Shown here: piece after piece, positions 34,837-46,574 of the stretch
Numbering within the stretch: position 1 is the stretch's first letter
Layout: every line of letters begins with the position of its first letter
NCBI GenBank assembly: GCA_963675135.1
Contig: OY776121.1
Coordinates: 74,856,875-74,920,874, forward strand
Direction: 5' to 3'
Source of the DNA: Galeopsis tetrahit
Taxonomy: Eukaryota; Streptophyta; Magnoliopsida; Lamiales; Lamiaceae
Length of the DNA stretch: 64,000 nt
Program-made: the position numbers and the translations under genes
The notes under the pieces: generated by a model
Told to the model about the DNA's origin: nothing
Seen by the model: the letters and a program-made list of their open reading frames with translations, nothing else
The model's database searches: none

Positions 34837-35745
34837 GGGAAAATATCACTTTTGGTCACTGAACTATACCACTTTTCAGTTTTGGTCACCCACATTTAAT
34901 CACTATCAAAATTGGTCACTTACTTATTCTTTACTATCAAAATTGGTCACTCACTTATTCTTTTTTTATCAATTTTGATGCTGCTATTAGTGAATCCGTC
35001 ATTTACTAACGGCAAGAGGTTTTGAGCGCAAACTTTTATTTTCCCTCTTTTAATTCCTTAACCCTAAACTCCCAAAAACCCTTCTTTTTTTTTTTTAAAT
35101 TTTACTGAATTTATCTCCAATTAATATTACTACTGTTTGGTTAAGAATAGATTATCAAGTCCTAATAATTAGTTAAATTGTGTTGGTCATGTACTAGTTT
35201 TGTACTATGTTTTTATAATTATAGTGTGTAGTTCGATGGTTTATAATTATTGTATTCACTGTGGTTGAAAATTATTCAGACTTGCTTTTGTACTCTGTTT
35301 TTTCAGACTTTTTTGAATAATATTTCAATTACTGATTTTCATATTGAATTTGTATAATGATGGGGAATATAAAATTATTTCAAAATAGTTCATTATTAGA
35401 ATTCATTTCCCAATTTATAATTATTAGGACTTGATAATCTATTCTTAACCAAACAGTAGTAATATTAATTGGAGATAAATTCAGTAAAATAAAAAAAAAA
35501 TGGGTTTGGGAGTTTAGGGTTAAGGAATTAAAAGAGAGAAAATAAAAGTTTGCTCTCAAAACCTCTTCTTCGTTAGTAAATGGCGGATTCACTAACAGCA
35601 GCATCAAAATTGATAAAAAAAGAATAAGTGAGTGACCAATTTTGATAGTAAAGAATAAGTGAGTGACCAATTTTGATAGTGATTAAATGTGGGTGACTAA
35701 AACTGAAAAGTGGTATAGTTCAGTGATCAAAAGTGATATTTTCCC
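34837..35745. mobile_element. Mutator-like long-TIR MITE with 9-bp duplication
   Basis: Arms of about 330-350 bp are inverted copies. The left starts GGGAAAATATCACTTTTGGT and the right ends AAGTGATATTTTCCC. AATTGAGAA flanks both sides (34828-34836, 35746-35754). A 9-bp duplication and long TIRs fit Mutator-like elements. No transposase. It sits in the same duplicated GH3 flank as the LINE. The paralogous flank near 38050 lacks it. Confidence 0.93.
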
Positions 35746-35754
35746 AATTGAGAA

Positions 35755-36079
35755 AGTTTAAAGTTACAAGACTAAATTTGGACTAAACCTAAATTACAGG
35801 ACTAAAATCAATATTTTCCCCATTTTATTCATGTACAAAATTAAATAATGTTTTAATCCATTTTGTACCATTTCTTCCAATTTTATCCCCCTTTTAGCTT
35901 TTAAAAAAAACACATAATTTTTAACTTACTATGGTAAGCTAAAATTATTGAATTGTGTTACATAATTGTATTCATTAATTAAGGACGGACTTGTCAATAT
36001 AACACACTCCTTAATTCCAAACAAAAAAACATCATTTATTGTAGAACGGATTGAAAGATTCCCTCTCAGCTAGCATGAG
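35755..36079. other. Continuation of GH3 copy 1 duplicated flank
   Basis: Resembles 38060-38260 (TAAATTACAGGACTAAAAT, CCATTTTATTC, AATTAAAT.ATGTTTTAA), so it is the part of the duplicated flank beyond the LINE and MITE insertions. The last ~140 bp are unassigned. Confidence 0.6.
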
Positions 36080-36462
36080 CCTTGGTGGTGGAAGCAAATT
36101 TTGATCTTTAATCCCTTCAAAAACTACTCTTGGAGAAGTGGCAGTTACGTACGACCAACATCTCCCTCATTTCCTGAACCTCAATAGGTTCTTCGAATGG
36201 CTTAAATGTGTCGGGCCTCGTATATGCTGGCGCTGCTAATTGCCCGGCTGTCTGCAGTTGGTGGAGTGGGAGCTTTCTTTCCAGTCCAACCTTTCTTTGG
36301 TGCCTCACTTTCCCGAGTGCTTTCTGTGCTCGTAACATTTCATCCACATGAATGATGTCGTCGACTCTATCTCTAAATTCGACATATGTCTTCGACCGCT
36401 TCAATTGCACTGATTCCCAGAGGCGAGAACCAATTTTTAGTACTCCCACAATAGATATTAAT
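36080..36462 (-). pseudogene. Gypsy gag fragment
   Basis: The - strand translation has GSRLWESVQLKRSKTYVEFR, DDIIHVDEMLRAQ and DTFKPFEEPIEVQEMREML, aligning with LWESIHLTFPVSYADFRTRA, FIQMEEIMDAA and NFRPFEESPEIIQFRESL of the gag at 3913. It is a C-terminal gag piece of the same broad lineage, cut off at CACAATAGATATTAATTTT. A second copy of the same piece lies at 40769-41225. Confidence 0.9.
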
Positions 36463-36769
36463 TTTTGTTAAGAATAATTCAATATTGATATGTCATCTGA
36501 TTCTATCTATCAGAAGAGTAGCTAGAGTTCAATACAAGTTGAGTAAGGTTTAAGCTGATAATTGTACAACTGGCGTATACAATTAAATGTCCTTGTGCAA
36601 ATCCTAGTAAGGCTCCCGTTGGCAAGTGAGAGTGTGTCTCGCCAACCCCCAATTCATCGAATTGCACTCTTCAAATGCTCCTCAATCGCTTGTATTCCAT
36701 TCCTATATAGAATCCTTTGTGACAGAGAACCAGAGATTTGAGTTTGGACCAATTTTTTGAGGAAATTAA
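36463..36769. other. Unassigned spacer
   Basis: No ORF or repeat recognised between the gag fragment and the third copy of the GH3 flank. Confidence 0.4.
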
Positions 36770-38260
36770 AGAGGTGAGATTTAATATCTTGATATTATAT
36801 CTGCTCTTGTGAATTTGTGTAATGGGTTGCTTTACTTTTGTGCAACGGACACCCAAGATGTATATTCTTTTCTGTGTAATCTGGTTACGAATGAATATAT
36901 ATGCATGGATTGGTTTATATATATTGTAGAGATAAGAATAATTGTTACCGCCTTTAATTTACTGCATTCAGAGGAAAGTTGTAACATAATTATTTTAGCT
37001 TCATAAAAATACTTTTTATTTTAATTATATACATGTTTGGATAGAGATGTAATATTTGGTTGTTGTATAATATGCTTGCTGCAATGCTGCAATGCAACAT
37101 GCACAAATTTTCCTTTAAGTTTCACATATCGTTAAACTCACAAATTCATTTGTCAATAATTAATCATTGAACATCAATCAAATATCACAACACACAAAAT
37201 ATCCACGGGTCACCACAAAAAACATAAATAATTCATATTTTTTCTTGAGAAGTTCATGTAGGCGGGAAATAACTAGAATTGTAGGTACATGCATTATAAA
37301 TTGTTTTAGAAATGTGGTCTTTTGAATTGTACAATAAAATAATCCCTTCTTAGTTCTACCAACAATGATGATGTAGTATTTTATTCGGAAAAAAAAATCA
37401 ATTTTAGTCCTGTAACTTAGGCAGAGCTCAATTTTAGTCCTGTAATTTTGCACTGAAATTGGAGAAAAAAATTATTTAGGACTCTTAACATTCACCTTTT
37501 TTAAAAAACTTCTTAAAAAAGATAAAAAAAAAAACACTCAATTTTGTCTGATAACTTCTTGATTTACATACAATTTACGCCTTTTTACGTCCAATAATGA
37601 GAAAAAAAATTACATTAACTTTTTTTAAAAACGTCCTAAAAATATTTAATTTTTTTTATTTATGTTCCATAATTTTGTAACTTGGGTTATTTAAATAATA
37701 ATTCTGTATTTCGCAAATTGTAAATAGTGAAATGTAATTTTTTTTAATTCACATGGTCATTGTTTTTCAACGCTATACAAGTCAAGCTCAGCCACGTTCT
37801 AATTTCTTCGCTTATACATAAATTTTATGCGTACGTGAGAAGTGTGAGCGAAATGATATCGTTTTAGTGTTTCCAACAAAAATTAGACGCGAATTAACCA
37901 AGTTACAAAATTACGGGACGTAAATTAAATTTTTACATTTTTGGAACGTTTTAAAAAAAGTTGAAAATTACAGGCCATAAATAATTTTGTTTTTATCCTA
38001 AAATTGATACATGTAGGACTAAAATTAAGAAAATGCAAGTTACAGGACTAAATTGTTACGTTTAGGACTACAATTGAAAAAGTGTAAAGTTACTAAACTA
38101 AATTTCGACTAGGCCTAAATTACAGGACTAAAATTGTTATTTTCTCCATTTTATTCTTGTACACAATTAAATGATGTTTTAACCATTTTTTGTAACATTT
38201 CTTTCAATGTTATCCTCCTTTTAACTTTAGAAAATACTCATAATTTTCAAAAATACTAAA
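36770..38260 (+). repeat. Third copy of the GH3 3' flank, without a GH3 gene
   Basis: 36770-36900 matches 55120-55262 downstream of GH3 copy 2 (CTTTACTTTTGTGCAACGGA, ATGTATATTCTTTT, GTAATC.GGTTACGAAT). 37155-38000 matches the flank of copy 1 (TTCATGTAGGCGGGAAATAA and others) and lacks the LINE and the Mutator-like MITE. No GH3 coding sequence adjoins it. It is best explained as the remains of a third tandem unit or an additional duplication of the 3' flank. Confidence 0.8.
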
Positions 38261-39329
38261 CGTAATTTTTCAAACCAAATAATAATCCAATTTAAATTTT
38301 GGAATTACTCTATATAATTTTTTAATAAAATATTCATATATATTAATTAATAATATTTAAAATGTAAATTTAGATAAACACAAATTAAAAAAACTAAAGA
38401 TAATAAATAATATAAAGAAAAAAACTACATATATATATATATATACACAGTAGGTATATGCATATAACTCTCGGTCCCTGCTCTTCTTCTTCTTCTTTCT
38501 TCTAGACGACGAGCGTTTCCATCCCACCCCAGTCGCCGTCACTCTGGACCCATTCTATTTTTCGCCAACACCTTGTCGCCACCCGTCACCACACCTCAAC
38601 ACCACCACCCCCTGCGTTAACCCCATATTCTTCTAAAATCTCTTGAAAATTCCGGCTACAAAATTCTAATTCGGTCACAAAACTCATAGAGTCTAACCAC
38701 TCTAGCCTTGTGTCAGTGTTAGGAATCAAAGTCCCTTGTCAATTTTAAATTTCGATCCCTCCTTCATCTCCAATTTGAGAAGTTTAGTTGTAATTTTTTT
38801 GCAGATTTTTCTGATTTTTTTTGTATTCGTGTTGGGATTGGGGCTAGTGGCGTGGTGTGATATTGGATGGTGCTTCTGGCGACAGGGTGTGGCTGAGGGT
38901 GGTCGTGTGATTTGAGATATTGGTGCGAACAACCCATGGGCTCGTGAGTGTGTCATTTTTTGTCTTGACGGGCTTGGGAGTTGGGACAATGTATATGCGG
39001 TGCAGCTGTGTGTGCTCAGGATGTCGCCAGAAAATTCTGCCGAGAGGGAGACTTGCCACTCGCCAAAAAATGTTTGAGTTCGGGCTAAATTTTAATATTC
39101 AAGCATTTATATTGTAATTATAAATTTATTAATTGAGTTTAACTAAAAAAAAATGTATTTGACTCACTTGACTGTCATCTTTTCTATTAGAATTAACTGA
39201 CTAAATTTTACAGGATCAAAAGTGTAGAAAAAAGGACCAGAAGTGATCTGGACATATTCCAACAGGACTAGAAGTGCAATTTTCCTATTATGCTTTAAAT
39301 TTCATTCTAAGCTTCCAAAGAATCGTGTG
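38261..39329. other. Unassigned region
   Basis: Contains a (TA)n tract at about 38430 and a TTCTTCTTC tract. A moderately GC-rich stretch at 38510-38630 and 38840-39060 holds only short ORFs. No gene is supported. Confidence 0.4.
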
Positions 39330-40768
39330 ATTGTGTTTTAATGGTCGAAACTTCGATACACGATCATTCCTTGATTTATAGGTAAAATGATGTGTTTTGA
39401 AGTAAATCACGAAAATTCAGGCTGATGGATAAATCCAAAGAGTGTATCACATGAAAAATATCGAAGAGGGGGTTGTAATAAAATAAGAATCAAGCAAATC
39501 GGAGTTCCGGATCAAAAGTTATGCACAAAATAAGAGATAAATGTGACACAGCCGAGTCACCCAACTCGACCGAGTCAGCCCGAGAACAAAAAATGGCTCG
39601 GTCGAGCCAAAGCTCGAGCACGACGACCATGCCACAGGGAGTGGAGCAATCAGGATAGGACGGCCAAGCTCCTGAATCTTAAAGTCGCATCCATGTTTTT
39701 CTTAAAGGCAGCTCGGCCGAGTCACGTAAAAATTTCACTCTTTTCCTCATTTGACCTAGGGATACGTGCCAAACTTGTTGGGAAGGGTATAAAAGCTCAT
39801 ATGTTCGTTTTTTGAAGGGGAGGCCAACCATTGGAGAGTATGTAGAAGCTCACCCACACCATTTTTCATCATTTTTCACATCAAATAGCTAGTTTAATCC
39901 ATATAATTAATTAATTTTCCATAGAATATAGTGCAATTTAGTTGTCATTTCATTTCCAAGCAAGAGATTGAAGATTTTGTGGAAGATTTCAAGGTTTATT
40001 TCATTTTTCAATTCAAAGAGATGATATCTTACTATTATTGAAGCATTTTGTTATTATTGATTATGTGTATGTTGATTCTATTCCATTTCTTAATGAATTT
40101 CATTAAATTAGCCATGAGCTAAGCATATTTGTGTTTGGATCTTTTGGAATTGTGATGAAATTTATGTTATTAACTTAATTTTGATTGTGTGATTCAATTG
40201 GAAGCTGCATTGGTTAGGTTTATGGGTTTTAAATGATCATTTGCTAGAATTCAATTAGTAGATTATATGTGAAGTTCGATTAATGCAACACGAGTTGGTT
40301 AATCTTGATAGATAATATAATCGAGGTTGGGTCGAGTGAATTGAGTTAATATTGGGTTATCGCAACGAGAGTGAATTGAGTTAATCTCTATTCTTCCTCA
40401 CGATCCTATGTGATTTATTTGACATATGCATTAGTGATTGCTTCTACCAAGCACCAACCAACGAATTACACATAGAAGTCGAGCTTTAACAACATTTTCA
40501 CATAATGACGAACACCCAAACACTCTTCCTCATCATTTGACTCATATCATCATCACATTAGTTCTTGTTAATCATTAGTTGTTTCTTAAAAGTTTCATTT
40601 ACATTTCGTTGCACAAACCATGTCTTGTCATTATATTCAAGTACAAATACACAACATTAAGGTTACTTTAACATTTTAGTCTCGTGGATCGATATTTAAC
40701 CGGGCACTACTTTTATTACTAGGTCTCTCTTATACTTGAGAGGATAGTATTATAAAAATACGTGTCAG
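39330..40768 (+). mobile_element. LTR-retrotransposon-derived repeat, copy C (opposite orientation)
   Basis: The order of features mirrors copies A and B on the other strand: a GC-rich GACCGAGTCAGCCCGAG-type segment (39550-39730), then AGCCATGAGCTAAGC (the complement of GCTTAGCCCATGG in copy B), a run of T-rich leader sequence, and finally TCTCGTGGATCGATATTTAA with a short repeat before the boundary at 40768. No coding sequence. Probably an LTR or leader fragment of an Athila/Tat-like element. Confidence 0.5.
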
Positions 40769-41225
40769 TGGAAGCAAATTTTGATCTTTAATCCCTTCAA
40801 AAACTACTCTTGGAGAAGTGGCAATTGCGACCAACATCTCTCTCATTTCCTCAACGTCAACAGGTTCTTCGAATGGCTTAAATTTGTTGGGCCTTGTATA
40901 TGTCGGCGCCGCTGTTTTGCAGTTGGTGGAGTAGGAGTTTTCTTTCTAGTACAACCTTTCTTTGGTGCCTCATGTTTCCCGAGTGCTTTTTATGCTCGTA
41001 ACATTTCATCCACCCGGATGATGTCGCCAACTCTATCTCTAAATTCGACATATGCCTCGGTCACTTCAGTTGCACTGATTCCCAGAGGCGAGAACAAATT
41101 TTTAGTCCTCCCACAATAGATATTAATTTTGAGTCGTCATTGACTGTCTCCCCATCCATGATGACCTTGTCGAACCTTTCGACGAATTGATTTGAACTTG
41201 GTTGCTACTTCTATAACTGGGGGTA
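40769..41225 (-). pseudogene. Gypsy gag fragment, C-terminal half of a split copy
   Basis: A close relative of 36080-36462 over about 380 bp. It extends further into gag, with FVERFDKVIMDGETVNDDS on the - strand, matching FIERFDRLVIDGEAVNDET of the gag at 3913. It breaks off near 41225. The preceding part of the same gag, up to SKQRLTNIEQ, resumes at 46575, so an insertion of about 5.35 kb separates the halves. Confidence 0.85.
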
Positions 41226-41459
41226 GATTAACTAGGTGACATATTTTTATGCTTGCTAAAGATCACACATCTCTATACTCTGTACTCCATAAATTGATTG
41301 TCTACAATATGATACCCTCTACAAATTCCACTAAGGTGAATAAGGATTAAGCCATATTGTTTTATATGATGATTGTGTTGAAGAATTTCAATCTGGATTT
41401 AACTATTTTCACCATATGCAGTTTATAGTGATATTTATTATAAAGGGATTTTACTTTAC
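41226..41459. other. Unassigned sequence at the left of the split-gag insertion
   Basis: AT-rich, no ORF. It lies between the gag break and the CACTA element and is probably truncated Copia-derived sequence. Confidence 0.35.
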
Positions 41460-41599
41460 CCTCACTACAAGAAACAGGGGGAATAGCGATGAAAATTTTG
41501 TGACAAATCTAAATTTCATCGCTAAAATCAATTTTTAGCAACGAAATAAAAAATTTTGTCGCTAAATTCTTAAATTTAATAGTTACAACAAAATTTATA

Positions 41600-42720
41600 T
41601 ATTTCATCGCTATATTAGCAACAAATTGCTTCATTTCATTGTTAATAATCAAAATAGCAATTAAAATTATATTTCGTCGCTAATATTTTGCAACGAAATA
41701 GAAATTTTCGTCGCTAAATTTTTAGATTTAAAATTTGCAACAAAATCGCTATATTAGCAACAAATGTATTCATTGTGTTGTTAATAATCAAAACAACAAT
41801 GAAAATTATATTTCGTCGCTAATATTTTGCGATGAAATAGAAATTTTCGTGGCTAATTTCTTGAAATTAATTTTTGCAACAAAATATATATATTTCATCG
41901 CTATATTAGCAACAATTTGCTTCATTTTGTTGTTAATAATCAGAAGAACAACGAAAATTATATTTCATCGCCAATATTTTGCGATGAAATAAAAAATTTC
42001 GTGGCTAATTACTTGAAATTAATTTTTGCAACAAAATTTATATATTTCATCGCTATATTAGCAACAAATTGCTTCATTTTGTTGTTAATAATCAAAACAT
42101 CAATGAAAATTATATTTTGTCGCTAATATTTTGCGATGAAATAAAAAATTTCGTGGCTAATTACTTGAAATTAATTTTTGCAACAAAATTTATATATTTC
42201 ATCGTTATATTAGCAACAAATTGCTTCATTTTGTTGTTAATAATAAAAACATCAATGAAAATTATATTTTGTCGCTAATATTTAGCGATGAAATAAAAAA
42301 ATTCGTGGCAAATTTCTTGAAATTAATTTTTGCAACAAAATTTATATATTTCATCGCTATATTAGCAACAAATTGCTTCATTTTATTGTTAATAATCAGA
42401 ACAACAATGAAAATTATATTTCGTCACTAATATTTTGCGATGAAATAGAAATTTTCGTGGCTAATTTATTGAAATTAATTTTTGTGATGAAATTACAATA
42501 TTTCATCGCTATACTAGCAACAAATTGCTTCATTTTGTTGTTAATAATCAGAACAACAATGAAAATTATATTTCGTCGCTAATATTTTAGCGACAAAGTT
42601 GAAATTTGTATGACTAATTTTGTGGATTTAATATTTGCGAGAAAATTAAAATATTTCATCACCTTATTAGCAAAATAATATTTTATTGTTAATAATCAGA
42701 ACAATAATACAAATTATATT
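41600..42720. repeat. 152-bp tandem repeat inside the CACTA element
   Basis: About seven copies. The four central ones are spaced exactly 152 bp apart and share TTCATCGCTATATTAGCAAC, TTGCTTCATTTTGTTGTTAA and TTTTGCGATGAAATA. Each unit has paired TCGCTAATATT and GCGATGAAAT motifs. The repeated 69-residue ORFs (for example at 41917, 42069, 42221 and 42373) are a by-product of the period and not genes. Confidence 0.93.
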
Positions 42721-43430
42721 TCGTCTCTAATATTTTAGTGATGAAATATAAATTTTCATGTTTAATTCTCATGAATTAAAAATGGTTGTCGTTTAAACAT
42801 AATAAAGGAAAAAAGTTTGAGTGCATGCATAGTGTGAAACAATAGAGACGATTATATCACTATGATGTTTGAAATAATAGGATCAATATAATTTTATCTA
42901 CACTCATTAATTTGACATATTAAGTTTTTTGTTTGATTTATTTTGGGGTATAATTTCTTGATTTCATTATACATAATTTGTTTTATATTTTTCTATTTTC
43001 TTGATTTCATTAATTATTTGTTGTTGTTTCTCCTGAGCATGAGGGAAGAGTATTACTTCAACTATGCATATTAAATCTAGAAAATCGGTTTAAATGTTTA
43101 ATAATTCTCCAAAATTTTGTGTCTTATATAAATCACTTTGAATGTTTATAAAAATATTTATAAATATGAAGATGCAAATGAAAATGGACATAAAGATGAG
43201 ATGATGATGAATGAATGTAATATTTATTATTTTTTTGGAATTGTTAAAGTAACATTGATTTTTTACAATTGAAATTGTTTTAAAAATTACAATATATATA
43301 TATATATATAATTGTTACAAGTTAAAAATTAATCAATTAATATATGTGAAATAAATTAATTAAATGAGTAAAATTAACTAAATTAGTAACAATTGAATAC
43401 ATATATAATTAATATTAAAAACTGAACTAA

Positions 43431-43600
43431 AGAGTTGTTTGCCCGAGTGGTGGACACCCATAGCTGGGTGTCCATCCACCCGGGATCGATTCCCACAAAG
43501 ACCAAATAAATAGTCATTTAAATAAAATGGGGAGGGGTATGCGGGTTGGGTGTAGGTGCGGGTCGGTTGGGTGCGGGTCGGGTTGGTCGAGTGCGGAAGT
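43431..43600 (+). mobile_element. Possible tRNA-derived SINE
   Basis: TGCCCGAGTGG (43440-43450) resembles an RNA polymerase III A box and GATCGATTCC (43484-43493) is a perfect B box match to GWTCRANNCY, spaced about 35 bp apart as in tRNAs. The intervening GGTGGACACCCATAGCTGGG is self-complementary. A GC-rich tail follows. No poly(A) end or target duplication was identified, so this is tentative. Confidence 0.4.
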
Positions 43601-44121
43601 GAGTTTAGAGAACAATTCGAAAATCGGATATCCATAGCCAAAATATTAGCGACAAAAAATATGGGTTTCATCGCTAACATTTGCAACGAAATTAAAATAT
43701 TTATCGCAAAAAATTAGAGACAAATTAAGTAAGAAGTTATTATTTTAGACACGAAAATTTTTTGTCGCTAATTCTATTATTTTCGTCGCTAATGTGAGTT
43801 AGCGATGAAATAATTTTGTCGCAGGATTTGTTGCTATACACCCGTCGCTAACGTGTTTGCGACAAATGTTTGATTTTTCTCGCAAACATTTTACGATGAA
43901 ATTCATATTTACGTCGCTAATATTTTGCGATGAAACTCAAATTTTCATCGCTAATATTTGCGACAAAATTAATTTTTTTTGTCACAAACACGTTAGCGAC
44001 GGGTGTATAGCAACAAATCCTGCGACAAATTTATTTCATCGCTAACTCACGTTTGCGACGAAAATATTAGAATTAGCGACAAATTTTTTTGAGGCTAAAT
44101 TGCATTTTTCTTGTAGTGCCT

Positions 44122-45754
44122 GTGCTGATATGTTCATACCTCAAGAGGCATGAATTTTTAAACCTGAGGAAACTGAGGTTATTTGAGGCAAGGTACCCTT
44201 GATGACTATCTCACCTGCTTTGTTACTTGATGAAAGGACTGTTGATTTGCTTTGTTACAAAATTCAGATGGTTCTGATCACAGAGAAGCTCTTATTCCAG
44301 TTCGACCAGCTCCAACAAGACCTGAACGGAGAAATTAATACTACACCGAATGTGAACACATTGGCGGTCACATTGGTCAAAATATTTCTGTTTCCAGATC
44401 TTTTATTTTACTTCAACTGAAACATTTACAGGACTCTATTGATGGCCTTCAGTTCCTTAAAGTCCAGTGGTTAGAGACGCTTTCTACTACCACAAGGGGA
44501 GAAACACCATCAACTTCTGGGGTTCGAAGTGAAGAGCTCCATGAAGATGTACCAGAAGCTGATTGTGTACCTGATGCTATTCATGAAGAAACTGTTGAAC
44601 CAGATGTTATAGTTCATTTTGCTACAACGTGCACTGTTGTTGAAGAGGAGAAGGATTAATTTGTTGATGCTGATGAACATATGTATGTTCTTTATGACAT
44701 CTAAACAGGTTATGGTAACAACTGAACAGGTTGATACAAGACAGGGGGAGGGCTGAACATTATAAGTGATTATGTGCAGGAACATGATGCTGCAGCTGTT
44801 GTTAATTACAGCAATATATGTCACATGTTTAGTTTCTTAAGTATTTGTGCCTTTTATACTTCCCTTGATCTTATGCATTGTTGTTACTGTGTTTAAGTTG
44901 ATTTACAGATTCTGTTTTTTTCCTTCCTAGTTGATAGGTTGTCTTTTATTCAACTTGCTTAATTTGTTTGCATTTATGATAATAGATTACTGCTTCTATG
45001 CTTAAATTGTTTTCTTACTTATCATTATTTGCTTACTGCATGTTGTATATGTTAGTTGTTTTTTGTATTTGTTTTTTCCCTAACTTTGCTCTATTTTCAG
45101 TTTGCTTAAATTGTTTGCCTTAAAGAATTATCCTTATTGGCTTACTGCTTGCTGATTTTAGGTCTTCGTTAGTTGTTGCTTGTTTTGTCTTTCTAACTTG
45201 TCTTATTATTCAATTTGCTTAAATTGTTTGCTTTTGAGAATAAACAAGAAGTACACTTCTTTTTGGCTTATTGTCTAAGTACTTAATTAAATAGTTTGCC
45301 TTAATAGATTTGAAGTATACATCTTTCAAAATTCTCATATGCTTACTGCCTATTGATAATATAAGTCTTGTTTTTAGGTCTGTTTAGATTGTTAGTATTT
45401 GTTTTGTATTTCTTTTTATTTTTGCTCTGATTTCTATTCTTTTGTGTCTTACTTAAATCTTAAGTTTTCTTCCAAACTCAACTTATGATTTTAGTAAATT
45501 ACTTATGTTGTGAATAAGTGTATTGTTTATACTTGTTCGATCTGTTTTGGATAAAATTATCTTGATCTTATGGGACGGATCATTGTAAGATTATCCTTGA
45601 TCTTCATTCGATTTGATCCAACGATTACAACAGGTGTTAACTTGACTAGTATTTAGCAATGATGTTAACCTCAACTAAATACATAAAACTGAGTATGTAT
45701 AGAAATATATGTGCATCAGGTGTGTTGTAGTCGAAAGGTCAAATTGGGGGAGAT
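44122..45754 (+). mobile_element. Degenerate Copia internal region
   Basis: It lies directly upstream of a polypurine tract (AAATTGGGGGAGAT, 45741-45754) and an LTR-like sequence. Short open stretches at 44199-44660 (CAGAGAAGCTCTTATTCCAG, GAAGAGCTCCATGAAGATGT) look like eroded coding sequence, but I recognise no gag or pol motif. The rest is T-rich. This may be the envelope-like or 3' untranslated part of a SIRE-type element. Confidence 0.45.
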
Positions 45755-46559
45755 TGTAGATGTTGTTAACTCTTAAATGCTTTAACATTATCAACAACAT
45801 CTTAATTTGACTTTCCGAGATTTTTTCTAAGTCTTTTCTGAAATGCTACATTAAATGTTGATCTAAATGTTGTCGCATTTCTGGCAGGATCTAGAAGCTT
45901 CTACAAGGATCTGGAACCTGGAAGATTCCAGAACATTGCAGAACGTGCTAGAGCAGCCTGGAACCATTTAGAACGACCTGGAGCATACAAGAAGGATCTA
46001 GAAAGATCATGGAAGTTGAGCTCCTAAAAAATAGGACATCAATGTGGAAGCCTCTAGAATTCGCACCCTACTCTATAAATACCTAAGGAAGGCTTCATAA
46101 TTCAGTGTATTTTATTCGATCAATATCTTAGACCGAGTGTTGATCCCTGTTAGGAATTGTGGCCAATAGTTTTACCATTTAGTTCATACGAAGTATCCCA
46201 CCCGTACGGTTGTGTGTCTTCTTATCTATTGAGAGTGTAATCATAGATAGACTAGGCATTTCGACAGTGTGTAATCTCTTATACACTTAGATCGTTTTTA
46301 GAACAAGGCACCTGCCTCGTTTGTAGTTTCAGTTGTGAAGGTTATTGCTGTAACATTTCACACAACATTTATACTTGAAGATAAGTATTGATTTTCGTCG
46401 TAAGGCTCACATAGATTTTTATTTATAAAATCTATGTGAAAAATATTTCCATTGTGTCTCGTTTATTTTTAGTGTTTCAAGTCTTCCGCTGTGTATCTTT
46501 ATTTCTGATATTCTGTTAGAGTCGGTGTTGTACAATTTGTCCCAACATTTAGTACAACA
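45755..46559 (+). repeat. Copia-type 3' LTR
   Basis: Starts TGTAGATGTTGTTAACTC directly after a polypurine tract and ends TTTAGTACAACA, so TG...CA with related inner sequences. It contains CTATAAATACC (about 46074), a plausible TATA box, and repeated TCTGGAACCTGGAAG-like words. Length is about 805 bp. The 5' LTR is not in the window. Confidence 0.7.
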
Positions 46560-46574
46560 TTATTCTACTTTCAC

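Larger units (their letters stand above)
41463..44118. mobile_element. Non-autonomous CACTA element, complete, TSD CCT
   Basis: The left end CACTACAAGAAACAG and right end TTTTTCTTGTAGTG are inverted. CCT flanks both sides (41460-41462, 44119-44121), the 3-bp duplication expected for CACTA. Subterminal regions are packed with TTAGCGACGAAAT-type repeats in both orientations, the presumed transposase-binding sites. At 2656 bp it has no transposase. It contains a 152-bp tandem array and a possible SINE. Confidence 0.95.

Noticed and set aside
38870..39117. Short ORFs in the moderately GC-rich region
   Set aside because: No domain, splice structure or similarity to known proteins that I can recognise.
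41735..42582. Series of 69-85-residue ORFs with similar hydrophobic sequence
   Set aside because: They repeat exactly every 152 bp because of the tandem array in the CACTA element and have no start context or homology. Not genes.
42069..42582. Regularly spaced repeats that could suggest a CRISPR-like array
   Set aside because: Units are 152 bp head-to-tail with no unique spacers, in a plant transposon.
43440..43493. A genuine tRNA gene
   Set aside because: A- and B-like boxes are present, but no complete cloverleaf or acceptor stem could be formed. Kept only as a SINE candidate.
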